Source of the DNA: Dysidea avara
Taxonomy: Eukaryota > Porifera > Demospongiae > Dictyoceratida > Dysideidae
Assembly: GCF_963678975.1 (NCBI RefSeq)
Contig: NC_089284.1
Span: forward strand, 805,001 to 869,000
Direction: 5' to 3'
DNA: 64,000 nucleotides
Shown: piece after piece, positions 1-38,158 of the stretch
Layout of the letters: each line of letters opens with the position of its first letter
How positions within the stretch are numbered: position 1 is the stretch's first letter
Program-made: the position numbers and the translations under genes
Notes under the pieces: generated by a model
Seen by the model: only the letters and a program-made list of their open reading frames with translations
What the model was told of the DNA's origin: nothing
Database searches by the model: none

Positions 1-742
1 CTGGCTATGTATTCATACCAGTTGGATTGATCATTTTGAAAAATTGTAAATGTTATAATAGTCAAGGACAAAAGTGTATAGATCAATTAATAGTTACTAC
101 ATAATGTACTGTACCACCATAAATCATGATCATGATGCGATTGAAATAATGGTGATAATTGATCAAAACAACTCATGACTACTTACTGCTATATACCTAG
201 TTTTTCATGTCATACATGTGCATGTATCATATGTATGGTCCTTATGCTATTATACATTTTCTATCTACAGTGTGCACCTTCATAACTATAACACTTGCAA
301 CTTATTGGCTGGATGTGATCCATTCACCTTGATCAGCTTGTATGAATGCGTAATTATAACTAGCTAGACAATATACCATGATTAAAAGTTTTGAAGGATA
401 ATAATGCATATACATAGATGTAAGAATCTACTAAATTTTCACAGTAGAAAATACTAGGAACCGGAACACTATAACTTTATATTTTATTACAATTATTGTT
501 CACTTTACTTATATTATACCATTGCTTCTAAATAAACACTATCACATAAAGCATGTACATGTTCTGGGAAATAAGTTCAAGCCAGCAGTGCACTCTGTAT
601 AGTTATGCCAACCCTACACAATGCACAGGTCTGTAATATTATCTAATAATACATACACATGTACATTAGTGCATAATGTATCAGACCGTTCAGAGTAGCC
701 ATCAGTCCTTGACCATGACTCCTCCTTAAAGTATAGTTTATT
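1..742. other. AT-rich DNA, no gene recognised
   Basis: I see no coding exon, RNA gene or clear repeat here. The strand and position suggest it lies just downstream of the possible minus-strand last exon at 743-816, so part of it may be 3' flanking DNA of that gene. Confidence 0.4.
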
Positions 743-816
743 TTACAGTTCCTTCTTGATGATTGTTCTGTATACATCATAGCCATCATATTCCTGTTGC
801 CAGATCAAAAACTCCA
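743..816 (-). CDS. possible 3'-terminal coding exon of an unidentified gene
   Basis: On the minus strand an acceptor (TGCACACAG) is followed by a clean 24-codon reading frame that ends EYDGYDVYRTIIKKEL and a TAA at 745-743. An AATAAA overlaps the bases just after the stop, as expected for a compact 3' exon. The exon starts in phase 1. Two further minus-strand stretches could be upstream exons with compatible phases: 1675-1743 (contains RNHEHGISGAMAWCHQYDV, donor GTGGGT) and a 35-nt stretch at 1558-1592. I do not recognise the protein family. The call rests only on splice signals, codon-like composition and the polyadenylation signal, so it could be chance. Confidence 0.33.
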
Positions 817-1933
817 CTGTGTGCATACACATAATATATATACACTGGTGTCGCATTACCAATATTAATTTTTTTAAAGACAATCCCATGCCATATAATA
901 TAAGCTCTGAAACTTGCAATTGCCGTTATGGTCATGTGCGTGTGATTTCTGTTGGTTGAATGTAAATTGCCATAAACAATATATTCCCACATGATAGTTG
1001 CTAGTGACTCAACCCCTGCGCCACTGACTTCTATTACCAGTTAACCTGACATAATTAAAAAGTCAAAACATAGTATATGTCATGTCAAAATAAAAAATAA
1101 AAATATGCACATAAGTAAGTACAATAATAAATCAGGTTGTTCGTAGCAGTTAGTACTCTGTCACATTGCTAATCCTCTACAGCTACATGGAACAAACCAT
1201 GCATTTAATATGTCTTGCACTAGTACAGCTTACCTCCTACACAAATAAACCATTTCTGTGAGCAGGTGTTGAGTGAGTCTCAACTAATCACGCAGCTCAA
1301 CTGCAAGGAAAGCATTGGTTACTTTCTAACAGCACAATGTCTTTTGACAACACACAAGTATGCAATGTGTAGAGGTATGTAAGCCAAACATTCCTAGAAC
1401 AGGAAAAAGAAACAAACTTTTGATTTACACGTGCTATGTATTGCACAGCCAAAAACTCAACTCACTGAAAAATTACTGGATTTGCTCCCCTCTTCACTTT
1501 TCTTGAAAACTATACCTAGGAGTGAATGATAACATGGTCATTGTGGACACACCATACCTGTCGTAGACTGGCTATACGCCACACAGCTATTACTGGCTAT
1601 GTAAATCATCATTCAGATAAACATTTGACAATCATCAATGGTTACCATAGCAACAATACCTCTAACACACCCACCTTACATCATACTGGTGACACCAGGC
1701 CATCGCACCACTGATACCATGCTCGTGGTTCCTTGTAGCCACACTGTGTTTAAAAATGAACACAGCAAACATAATGTGAATTAGCTGCCATAATAATAGT
1801 CAAATACCAACCCAGGGTACTTGCATAACACTTCAATTAAATAAACAGTTAGTTACAGTTGTGTGTCTTCCCTACTAACCCTTCAATGAATATGCGGTAT
1901 AACAAACAAAGAGTCTTTGGTATCCCAGGAGTG

Positions 1934-1934
<1 letters not shown>
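817..1934. other. intergenic or intronic DNA
   Basis: Apart from the two tentative minus-strand exons at 1558-1592 and 1675-1743 described with the exon at 743-816, nothing recognisable is present. AT-rich, no repeat structure of note. Confidence 0.35.
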
Positions 1935-1983
<49 letters not shown>

Positions 1984-2341
1984 ACACTACAAATGCACAC
2001 AGATGTTACACACTACACATACACTGCACACTACACACACACTGCACACTACTCACGCACTGCACACACACATGCACTACACACACACACATGCAGTACA
2101 CACACACACACATATACCTACTACACTACATAACACATGCACTAAACTACACTACATACATACGCACTACACTACATTACACACACTACACTACACCACG
2201 CACGCACACACACACACTACACACACATGCACTACACTACAATACACACATGCACAGTGCTTGCTAATATACTCAGACAAATGCCAATTTTGGCTGGAAA
2301 ATGTTAGATGTCCTACCACTATTTCAAGCACTGCATACACA

Positions 2342-2379
<38 letters not shown>

Positions 2380-2610
2380 TAAATATATACACACACATGC
2401 ACGAACACTACGCACACTACTTTACACACACACGCGCGCACACACACACATGCACTACACACACACACACATGCACTACACACACACACACACACACACA
2501 CACATGCACTACACACACACACACACACACACACACAAGCACTACATTACTCACACGCACGCACGAACACACACGCACAAATGCACGCACTACACTACAC
2601 ACATAGATGC
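1935..2610. repeat. CA/TG microsatellite cluster
   Basis: Long (CA)n runs (about 1937-1984, 2341-2374, 2485-2540) alternate with degenerate units such as CACTACACACACATGCA over nearly 680 bp. A non-repetitive island of about 85 bp (2260-2340) interrupts it. Open frames through this region are repeats of Thr-His or Val-Cys codons and are not genes. Confidence 0.9.
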
Positions 2611-4380
2611 ACATACTCTTGATTAAAGACCACCATCTCATGGTGATGTCTCTCTACCGTGTAGCAGATGCAATACCACCTTGAGTTTGTGCATACTTGT
2701 GCCTCAACAAATCCTGGCACTGTCTAAATGATTGATGACAATTGGGATTCTATTGCTGTTTCCTCCTGTGCATCTGGATCTGATACTATTACACAGACAC
2801 ACACACAGAGCGGGGAACAAAGCAAGCAAAAAGCAAAGCCTTTCCTGCTCCAGGAGGATTTGCACCTAGTGTACAGATATCCCAGTGCTGGTTCACTAGG
2901 TAGGTGCGAATGTCCCAGTAGCTATGTACTAGTAGCCCACAGGAGGCTGTGCCATGTCCCACAGGTGAAGGTGTGGGTACCCCCAAAGTCTCACCTGGAC
3001 TATCACAAGCTGTGGGAGATATGGACAAACACAGACACACAACTTTACACACTCACACATACACATGCTCATCACATGCACGCATGCACGCGCATACACA
3101 TGCACTCATGCACGCGCATACACACGCACTCATGATGGATCCATTGTATGGAAGTGACTCACTCTTTAACTACATACACTACAATATGTACTCACATGCC
3201 TGTGTTTTTTTCACACCTACAATTAATACTGTACAAGCAATTGAGAAAATTATAGTGCAGTGTGCATGTTGAAATAAAATTAGAAATACAAATGCATCAC
3301 ATAAATTACAATCACTGACTAGAACATATAAATTGATGGCTTGTGACAAAATAATGTTCACACATCAGTGTTTACAGGAAGTTGTGATTAAACTCCTAAT
3401 TGCATATACACACAAGTCTATCTAACTGGCTGGCAGTACAGTACCCAATATAATTCCAAAGCAGAAATTTTACTTGCATATTATACTAGCAGCATGAGAT
3501 ATTGGTTAAAAATCAAGTGTAGCAACTAGCAGTATCTTTGGTAGACTACTGTAGCATGGTTGAAAAAATTTGAGAAAGTGACACGTCGTTACATTCACCG
3601 AAGCTGCACAAAAAAAAAAGTGTAAAGTAAAAGTACTTAGCCATAGGCAGGAGGATAGCTCAATCATGGCTCCTACGTATATGTTTGTTATAGCAGCTTT
3701 GGACTTACAGGCCTGTGTGGGGGGTAAGGGTGAGTGGTAGGGGCTGAACATTCATTGGTGCAAATAAAAGCATCTAGAAATGATCCAGCACCACGAATGC
3801 TGGTGGGAAATAATACCAATGGGGGTGCATAAATGACACGGTGTAGTACTAGCTTGATACTAGTCAGGAACTAGAGGGACAGAAGGCAGAGCCTGTACTG
3901 CATTTGAAGTACTTCACTTTTAACTAGTTAGTCTAGTGGCAAAACTCAAGGCAGAAATAAACACAAAGTATAGAACTAAATACGTACCTACACAAGTATC
4001 ACTCAGGTCCAGGTCAATCGACTCCGAGATCTACTCGTTCGCCGAGTATTCAGATCAGAACACCGAGGCACGATTGATTGTGGGAAGCCTAAAGCAGCGT
4101 AGCTAGTATACTGCTAATCACACCGTATTCCAATACCGTACACTACTCTAGCGCTCGTAAGGACCGATAGTCCAAACTAAGGCACCATGTACCTTTGGAC
4201 TATTTATCCATATACCGTAAGATAATAGGTTGAATTGGTTGTCCATTCCGGTAACGGCTTGTTGGTAATGCACACGTGGGATGCTCTCGTGATTTGGAAA
4301 AGACAATCCTGCCCTCGTGAGCTGAAACGTGCTCAACTTCACGACAATTTTTAGCAATCTCTGTGTAGTGTGTAGCTGAA
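2611..4380. other. intergenic DNA upstream of SNRPD3
   Basis: Holds a short minisatellite at about 3050-3135 (units close to CATGCACGCGCATACACATG) and otherwise unremarkable sequence. The last few hundred bases before 4381 are less AT-rich and should contain the SNRPD3 promoter and 5' UTR; I see no clear TATA box. Confidence 0.45.
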
Positions 4381-7300
4381 ATGTCTATAGGAATTCCTAT
4401 CAAGTTGCTACATGAAGCCGAAGGCCACATAGTAACACTGGAGACCGTAACGGGTGAGGTTTATCGCGGAAAGCTGATAGAAGCTGAAGACAACATGAAC
4501 TGTCAGATTCAGAACATTACCATGACGGCCAGGGATGGGAAAGTCACGAACTTGGAGCAAGTGTTTGTTAGAGGCAGTCAGATCAGGTTCCTGATACTAC
4601 CGGATATGTTAAAGAATGCGCCAATGTTTAGACCAAAGTCGAGAGCCAAAGGGTTAGCCACTGGAAAGCCGTCATTTAGAGGTAGGAATATTTTTTAAAT
4701 CTTGTGCATTCTGCTTGTTTTCTAATTATTGCGCACCACGGAGGTGTCAATCAAGTGTTCTGGTGTGCATTATGTTGTTTAAAGTTTTAATTGCTAATGT
4801 ATTGTTTGTGTGTTTATGTCAGTGCTGTAAGTATGTAGTCTACATTAACTTTACCCTCTGTGTGTTCCACTCATTTTTCAGAATCATGAAAACATGCTGT
4901 AGTGCGTGTGTATATACTTGTGTTTTTGAGGCTGCATGGCTGTAGATTACAATTTCATTTCTCAGTATAGGCATGTGTGTTAGAAGCCTTTGTTATACTG
5001 CTTGTTCATGTAGAATTTCCACTGACAGCCCTACATGTTGTCTGGTAGCTAGCTTAGTGTATTTAATTAGGTATCTGATAGTGCATTATTACATTGTACG
5101 CTTAGAGAAGATCCATTAGCTAGTACACTCGTTGTAAAATTTGCACTTTGTAAATATCACAGCCAGAATTTATTTGAGTAACCTTTGTGTAATGGTAGTT
5201 CACAATGTTTCTGAATATGTACTTTAGATTGGCGCAAAGCAACCATTTTATTCCAAAGCTTACATCTTAAGGCTAGTTTCCATGTAGCCGCAACCTGCCT
5301 GCGTTATTGCCTGAGTCAGAGTGTCTACGGTAGCCTGTGACTTGCTGCAGTTGGCCTGCGACCGTAGCTACAGTTCGCCACATGTCTGTATTTTTCCATA
5401 TTGTGTAAGTTTAACAAACCTCGGAAATGACGCTGGCAGCAAAGGTACGCCTTAATTTTTTACAGCATGACATGTTACAAGTGTTCTAGTGACCGTGGTA
5501 TACTCGTAGGCACCATGCTTGGCTTCTTCATGTTTGAACATTGCCAGTGACTGCCTGCTGTATTTGTTTCCACTAACAAATTGTCCTGCCTGTGATACCG
5601 GAAGAGCTGGGAAAGTTGAACCTCTCTCAACTTATATGGTGGCTGCAGCACAGTTGTTGCTATACCGGCAAGGTATGTTTCCATATTCGTTAAAGACCCC
5701 GGTAGTAATCGCAGGCGCTATATGGAAACTAGCTTTTAACAAATCATCCTTTCTGCGATGCCGGAAAATTGAACCTCAAAAGTGCCCCCCGTCAAAACCC
5801 CAGTAATAATCACAGGCAATGTTGAAACTCTTCCCATGTTGTCAGCATCTGGTTAAAATGTATGATTTTCAGACAGAAATATTTATCATTTCACCTGTGT
5901 CTTTTGAATGATAGTATATCTGTCTCTGGTACTGCTATTCTGTATTGTAAAAATTTCTTTGATGTTGTACCCATGGACAAATCAACAAAAGTTATCTATC
6001 CATAGCCAGTCATTAATTCCTTTTCCACCAACTTCATCAGTAATTAAAGTATGGAAAAGTCTTTCTGCACTGCAAGGCTAAAACTGATCTTCTCTATGTT
6101 GGCATACAAGTTTTGTAATATTGGTGCATGTGCCTGCTTGAAGGAGGAGCAGCACCAGCAATTATAAGTCAATAATTGTGTCTCCCGCTGTTTAAAATGA
6201 TGCCTAGATTATTGATGAGATAGTAGTGAGTCTAATTTGTGAGTCTAATCTGCAAAATACATTTCGTCTTGGGAGCCAATTATCTGGAGTGCTTAACTGA
6301 AAACTGTATTTTGTGTGTGTTTTGCTAGTAGTGAGTGCTGTTTTGTGAGATCAGGTGTCACTAGTCATCACAATAACACATTATCGTCTGTCATTACATA
6401 GCACCTGTAATGAATTAAACCAGTTACCTACCAAAGAAAGCTAGGGATTGAAAGATAAGTGTATCATGAAACTTTCAAGACTTTGGTATAATACTTGGTG
6501 TTTGGAATGAAATTTGGAATTGTTGTGCAGAGGCCAATTCAAACCTAAATAATTATTTAATACTCCACCAAAATAGCACAGAGACGACGCCATGTATTGT
6601 ATCACTGATTTAAAGTTCAGTAGAAAAATCTCTGTATTACTCATTGGTTTATCTCTTTGTATGTTTAGTCTACAATGTTTTTTTTAGAAATACAAGTAAA
6701 CTTTATTCAAATTTTTGTTAGGCATGAAAATTGGTTTTCTTTGCATGTATACCACATAAGTTTATTTGCTCATCCAAGCAATGTGGGTGGGAAGGTTGTA
6801 TGAAGTAGATGGTTAAATCAGACTCTTGTGTCTTAGAATGCAACTTTCCTTGTCTGCTCTAAGTAGTTGCTAAAGTCTGCATCCAGTCACAAATGATGCA
6901 ACAAGAAAAACAACAACACAGATAGGGACAAGAAACTGATAAATGTGTCCTATATATTAAACAAAACATACTTTTCACAGGTGCCTGTGATGATAAATGA
7001 TCCTCACATGCAGTACCATTCTTTCTTGTGGCCACACTTTTTTGCGAGTTTATGTTTTTAGATGTCAAAGTGTTAGCTGTCAAAGTATTAGCTATGTGCC
7101 TCAGATCACCTACAGTTGTGTGTCCATAATCAGGAGAGCAGGGTGCCAAGTGGCAAGGTCTTGACAGTATCAATTTACACATCAATGGAATGTAGTTGTA
7201 GATTTTACACATCAATGGAATGCAGAACAGCTTCATGTTTTATTAGGTGGAAGCAAGAGTTCATAATTTATATACTGAGGAGAGTGTCCTACTCTCATAT

Positions 7301-7892
7301 ACCCCTGTAGAAGGGCACATTGTGAAGTTATGACGTAGCACTTCTGAGTTCACCTGTTTTTCTTTGTATTATTTCTTTGTATAATTAATGATGTCATTAG
7401 TTGAACATAGTATCAATTGAACGCGTGCCTAACAACGTCACTAGCAACCAAATTAACTCCAGCTCTAAGAGTTTCTTACTGAATTACCATCGTTCCTTCA
7501 TGGGTTAAGACCGCTTTGTAGGCATTTCCTGCTAATCCTATTTGCGACTACGGCTATCCTGAGCATTGCGAGTGTGAAACGGGACTAATGATTCTTGCAC
7601 TTTTGTGGCTGCTTGTACGTCACAAGCCACAACATCTTGTTACGTCATACAGGGAGTGGGACACTCTCCTCAGTATATATATACTATGAACTCTCAATAA
7701 GTGAAGCCCATAATCTACTATTCCATTGTCCAGTATGGCTATCACTATAATGATTATGTGAAATGGGATATAAAATTTTCTGTGGTGATGTTGAAATTTT
7801 TGCAAATTGTTTTTGTTGTAGGACGATCAAGGGGCCGAGGATTTGGTGGTCGTGGTGGTGGTCCTGGGAATGTCTTCCAGAGAAGAAGATAG
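4381..7892 (+). CDS. SNRPD3: small nuclear ribonucleoprotein SmD3
   Basis: Core spliceosomal Sm protein; with D1, D2, B, E, F and G it forms the heptameric ring on U1, U2, U4 and U5 snRNAs. Two coding exons: 4381-4681 and 7822-7892, joined through a 3.14-kb intron (AG|GTAGGA donor, TTGTAG acceptor) within a Gly codon. The product is 123 residues, close to the usual 126. It starts [20 protein letters not shown], followed by the Sm1 segment ([18 protein letters not shown]) and the Sm2 segment with [20 protein letters not shown]. The tail encoded by exon 2 is rich in Arg-Gly, as in the methylated SmD3 tail, and ends NVFQRRR. The start is the first ATG in frame and matches the family N-terminus. 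The neighbouring PPM1D gene begins only 279 bp after the stop. Confidence 0.96.
5272..5733. mobile_element. inverted-repeat element (MITE) in SNRPD3 intron 1
   Basis: The ends are inverted copies: GCTAGTTTCCATGTAGCCGC at 5272 and, on the opposite strand, GCTAGTTTCCATATAGCGCC ending at 5733; a second shared block (CCTGCG.TTA) lies inside each end. No transposase is encoded. Related sequence occurs at 5795-5825 and 58388-58438, so it is a small family. Confidence 0.6.
7256..7695. mobile_element. inverted-repeat element (MITE) in SNRPD3 intron 1
   Basis: About 40 bp at each end match in inverted orientation: AGAGTTCATA, then TATATACTGAGGAGAGTGTCC at 7256-7296, and the reverse complement at 7653-7695. 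The 350-bp interior has no coding capacity. A 29-bp direct repeat (ACACATCAATGGAATG) lies just outside at about 7168-7225. Confidence 0.65.
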
Positions 7893-8171
7893 TGTTCGGC
7901 CATATCATCCTGTTAGACTACATAACTTGATCATTTTTATAAGCTGCACTAGTGTCTTGTTTTAAAACTTATGAATTGATAAATATGACGAAATATCAAG
8001 CAGGAGGTATAAAATAATTATTAAGCGATTTCCGCTGTGACGACCTGATTAAATTTTTTTATACCGCATCACCAAGTTGTGGTTTGATAGGTAGGCGTGT
8101 TTTAACACGTATAAAGAACTGAGCGCCAATTTTCGCTAAAGTTCACTTTAAATGTTTGCCAACTGAAAAAA

Positions 8172-9584
8172 ATGAATGGTCTTCCATCTGCGCGGAATGG
8201 CGGGCCCTGGTTGGGCATGTTTGTTGCTGGCGAGAGTAACCCAGGAGGACGTAAACATATGGAAGATTATATAGTATTGAAGTCGGAAACAGACACTAAA
8301 GGTCAAGCATTTTTTGCTGTGTTTGACGGACACGGTGGAAAAGAGGCGGCCAAATACGCGAGGGACAATTTATGGACTTCAATAAAAGCCAGTGATGGAT
8401 TTGAAAGCGGCGACCCTGTCAAAGTAGCCCAAGCCATCGCAGCTGGGTTTGTACAAACCCACGAAGACATGTGGAAAGTTAGAGGTGAGTCCCGCTAGCG
8501 CACTTCATAAATCTCGTCAAATATTCCAGATTAGAGTGAAACTTGTAAAAATGTAATTTTTTGTGATTTTTGTTGAACAGAATCGTGGAAGAAGACTAAG
8601 GGCGGTGATCCCAGTACGTCAGGGACTACTGTGGCCTGCGCTATAGTTCAACAGGACAGAATGTATATCGCCAACGTGGGGGACTCGACCGTGGTGTTGG
8701 GAAAAGCTAACCCAAATTATGGGGAACCTGGGGAGCCTGAAATGGTGGCCGAAGTCATTACACGAGACCACAAGCCTGAAGATAAGAAAGAAAAAAGGCG
8801 AATTGAGGCACTTGGTGGAAATGTATTAATGTCAAATAAAGGCGTTATGCGTGTTGTATGGGAAAGAAAACGACCAGTTACCACTTCTAAAACTGGTGAA
8901 AAGTATCAAGTTGATAAGATACCATTCCTTAGTGTTGCAAGGAGTCTTGGAGACTTGTGGAGCGTTACAAAGAACAATGAATACCTTGTCTCACCTATTC
9001 CAGATGTGTATGTTCATTACTTTGACTTGACAAAAGATAAATTTGTTGTTTTGGCCAGTGATGGTCTCTGGAACATGCTAAAACCCCAGGAAGTAGTTGA
9101 AAGTGTGTACAGTTTATGTAAAAGTGGTATTGCAAACAAGGTTGAAGCAAGTAAGGCTGCTCACACATTAGTTGACCAGGCTTTAGAGAGGTGGAACAAG
9201 AGAAACCTGACTGCTGATAATATATCTGCATTGATAGGATTTTTTAGAGAGTACAAAAAAGATGGCCTTACAGATGATAGCAAATCTATGGTGGACATTC
9301 ACTTAAGTGATGTGGATGAAGGTATTGACTTAGAGGTGTCAACTCCAAGTCCCTCAGAAGATGAGCAGCTCCATGGTGACACCCACAAAAATGAAGACAT
9401 AGTAGTACATACCACTAATGAAAACTGTAATTCCTTACAAGCAAGTTACAGTTGGAGAAAACCCACAATTGCTAAACAGAAGCTGGGCAAAAGACCCAGT
9501 ATTCAGTCTGACTGTCTATCCAGTCCCAAAAAGCCCTCCATTATGACAATGCCATCACAACCACAAGATATTTTGTCTACTTAA
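8172..9584 (+). CDS. PPM1D: PP2C-family protein phosphatase, PPM1D (Wip1)-like
   Basis: Metal-dependent Ser/Thr phosphatase. In vertebrates PPM1D switches off p53/ATM/p38 stress signalling in the nucleus. Two exons, 8172-8484 and 8581-9584, with a 96-bp intron (G|GTGAGT...GAACAG) give 438 residues. Visible motifs: GGRKHMED (25-32), FDGHGG with metal ligand Asp52, PSTSGTT (115-121), ANVGDS with Asp139, RDHKPE (166-171), VARSLGDLW (223-231), ASDGLWN with Asp265 and ADNISAL (316-322). The PSTSGTT block, the RVVWERKRP basic loop (shorter and less basic than in vertebrates) and the IPFLSVARSLGDLWS segment are PPM1D-specific rather than general PP2C. The C-terminal tail (about 325-438) is Ser/acidic, then basic (KRPS, PKKPS), consistent with a nuclear signal but not proof of one. 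The vertebrate Pro-rich insert after the N-terminal motif is absent. Confidence 0.93.
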
Positions 9585-9876
9585 AAGTATAAATAACCCA
9601 TGTTTATTTTTGTATTGTATACATGCATCTGTATAAATGTATTGTTTATATTGTATTTATTTGTAAAAATATAGCTTGCATCTGTATATATTTGTGTTGT
9701 AAATAATGTATTTTTTCATTTTATTATATTTAAATCCTAAAGAGTATTTCAAAAATATACACAACCAACACTTATTTAGCAATACATAAAACATGTTTGG
9801 ATGGACAATACGGAATGCTGTGTATGTGGCAGCAGCTAAAATCTGTACAATGTGTATTTTGTGTATAATGAATGTT

Positions 9877-9882
9877 AATAAA
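9877..9882 (+). terminator. AATAAA polyadenylation signal, probably for PPM1D
   Basis: A canonical AATAAA lies 293 bp after the PPM1D stop and 145 bp before the end of the convergent SERCA coding sequence, so the two 3' UTRs are close together. Confidence 0.5.
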
Positions 9883-10026
9883 TATAACTCTACTCTAGAA
9901 ATGTAATAGCTAACTATGGAAGTTTTATTAATATATTATTAACACAGTCTCCTAATGTTGCTTTTGCTTTGCAGGAGCACATGGTGTCTTTTGACCTGTT
10001 AAAATCACAGTTAATTTTAGCTTAAT

Positions 10027-36883
<26,857 letters not shown>

Positions 36884-37250
36884 GACGGCGGGGATAACGG
36901 GGACTAACTTGAGAGCACCAGTTACGTCTAGCACGACTTCGGCACAATCGTTAAGCGTGTTATTCACAGTTTTAGAGCCAATCTTGCGTGTTTTATTGCT
37001 ACCGGATTCACCCGCGTGCTTCAGTAACCAGAGATCACGTGAAATGTCCTGTTGCGCCCTTTCCTACCAATCGTCCTATAAAGCCTTAAAATCCCCTACT
37101 AGTGTTGGAAGAAAAACTAGAGTTTTGAGAAATGATAGCAATTTAAGTACACCCTCTCTTGGAAGGAACTGCTGTCGACAGTGAGTGGCGTGTCATTTTT
37201 TGAGTGGACCATTAGTGGCGCATGCGTTTAAATAATGCCATATCAAGGCG
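36884..37250. promoter_or_regulatory. SERCA 5' flank and probable promoter
   Basis: The region upstream of the SERCA start (36883, minus strand) is noticeably more GC-rich than its surroundings and contains GATCACGTGA (E-box-like) at about 37029. The transcription start is not visible from sequence alone; a non-coding 5' exon further upstream is possible. Confidence 0.4.
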
Positions 37251-37390
37251 TAGTCTCGCGTGGCCAGACCGCTATTTCAGCGCAGGGGCTTATCGAATAG
37301 AGATTATAAGCGCCCTTTTCAGTGCGGGCGCTTATAATCTCTAATCGATAAGCCCCTGCGCTGAAATAGCGGTCGGACCACGCGAGACTA
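37251..37390. mobile_element. foldback MITE with 9-bp target duplication
   Basis: Arms of about 66 bp (TAGTCTCGCGTGGCCAGACC...) are nearly perfect inverted copies around an 8-bp loop. The element is flanked by an exact 9-bp direct repeat, ATCAAGGCG, at 37242-37250 and 37391-37399. Long terminal repeats with 9-bp duplications are typical of Mutator-like elements. A second copy with its own 9-bp duplication is at 55852-55966. Confidence 0.85.
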
Positions 37391-37721
37391 ATCAAGGCGG
37401 CGAGAGTTAGGTAACGACCTAAAATTTCGTAGATCACCTCTGAAATTATTTCTGAAAGACGAAATATTGCCTGAAATTTGACTTGTGCAGCTTGAAAGAT
37501 GAAATTTGACGATCGAAATGACCTGAAATGTGGGCAGTCATATCATCTTTGAAATTTCGTCGACGATTTTGGTTCGTTGCCTACCCCTCGCAGGGCGGTG
37601 ATACTTCAATATTCTCTGTGCAACCACGGTAGACACCTCGAAGTGTCTATGTCCACCCAGCCACCGGCATACTGGTGGATGTATAAAGAGCCGCCTATCA
37701 GCTATTGACACCTATGTGGTA

Positions 37722-37801
37722 TGCCCCGAGCATTCGACTTTAGGGCACGCGTCTAGTAGTGCCCCGAGCATTCGACTTTAGGGGACGCGTCTAGTAGTTG
37801 C
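37722..37801. repeat. 39-bp tandem duplication
   Basis: The unit beginning GCCCCGAGCATTCGACTTTA and ending CGCGTCTAGTAGT occurs twice in a row with one substitution. Confidence 0.85.
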
Positions 37802-37917
37802 CCCAGGGGATGCGAAAACTGAGTAGTGTTAACGTTAGGGTCGGGTTCAGCTTTGGTTCATACAGTACACCTTTGTGGTTTGCTACTAGTTGCATTTATA
37901 AGGTAGAAAACAAAGGA

Positions 37918-37990
37918 AGGCGGTGGCTCAGTGGTATATAGGCCCCGTGACTCGAGGGTGTGAGGGTCAGGGATCCACTTTAACCCCAAA
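37918..37990 (+). repeat. SINE-like unit with tRNA-type promoter
   Basis: GGCGGTGGCTCAGTGGTATA resembles the 5' end and A box of a tRNA (TGGCTCAGTGG), and GGTCAGGGATCCACTTT at about 37966 sits where a B box would be, but it departs from GGTTCGANTCC. No cloverleaf closes well, so this is a decayed tRNA-derived SINE head at best, not a tRNA gene. Confidence 0.4.
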
Positions 37991-38158
37991 ATTTTTTTTT
38001 CGTTTTACAGTACCTTTTTTGTCTAAGTTTTTTTTTTTTTTTTTGGTTCACCGGTGGCAATAGCAATGGCCTTTTTTTGTAGACCACGGTCAAAGCGAAG
38101 ATCAATGAATTTTACACGCTTTGGTCGAGAGGTATATATTTTCTCACAGGTACAATGT

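Noticed and set aside
1859-2641. Long open frames of Thr-His or Val-Cys repeats on both strands
   Set aside because: They are translations of the CA/TG microsatellite cluster with no splice or start context.
2725-2800. Minus-strand exon-like stretch (SDPDAQEETAIESQLSSII then stop) after a TAATAG acceptor
   Set aside because: No polyadenylation signal or upstream exon could be linked, and the acceptor sits in GT-rich repeat; too weak to list as a gene.
37918-37990. Functional tRNA gene
   Set aside because: The A-box resemblance is good but the B box is off consensus and the cloverleaf does not close; listed as SINE-like only.
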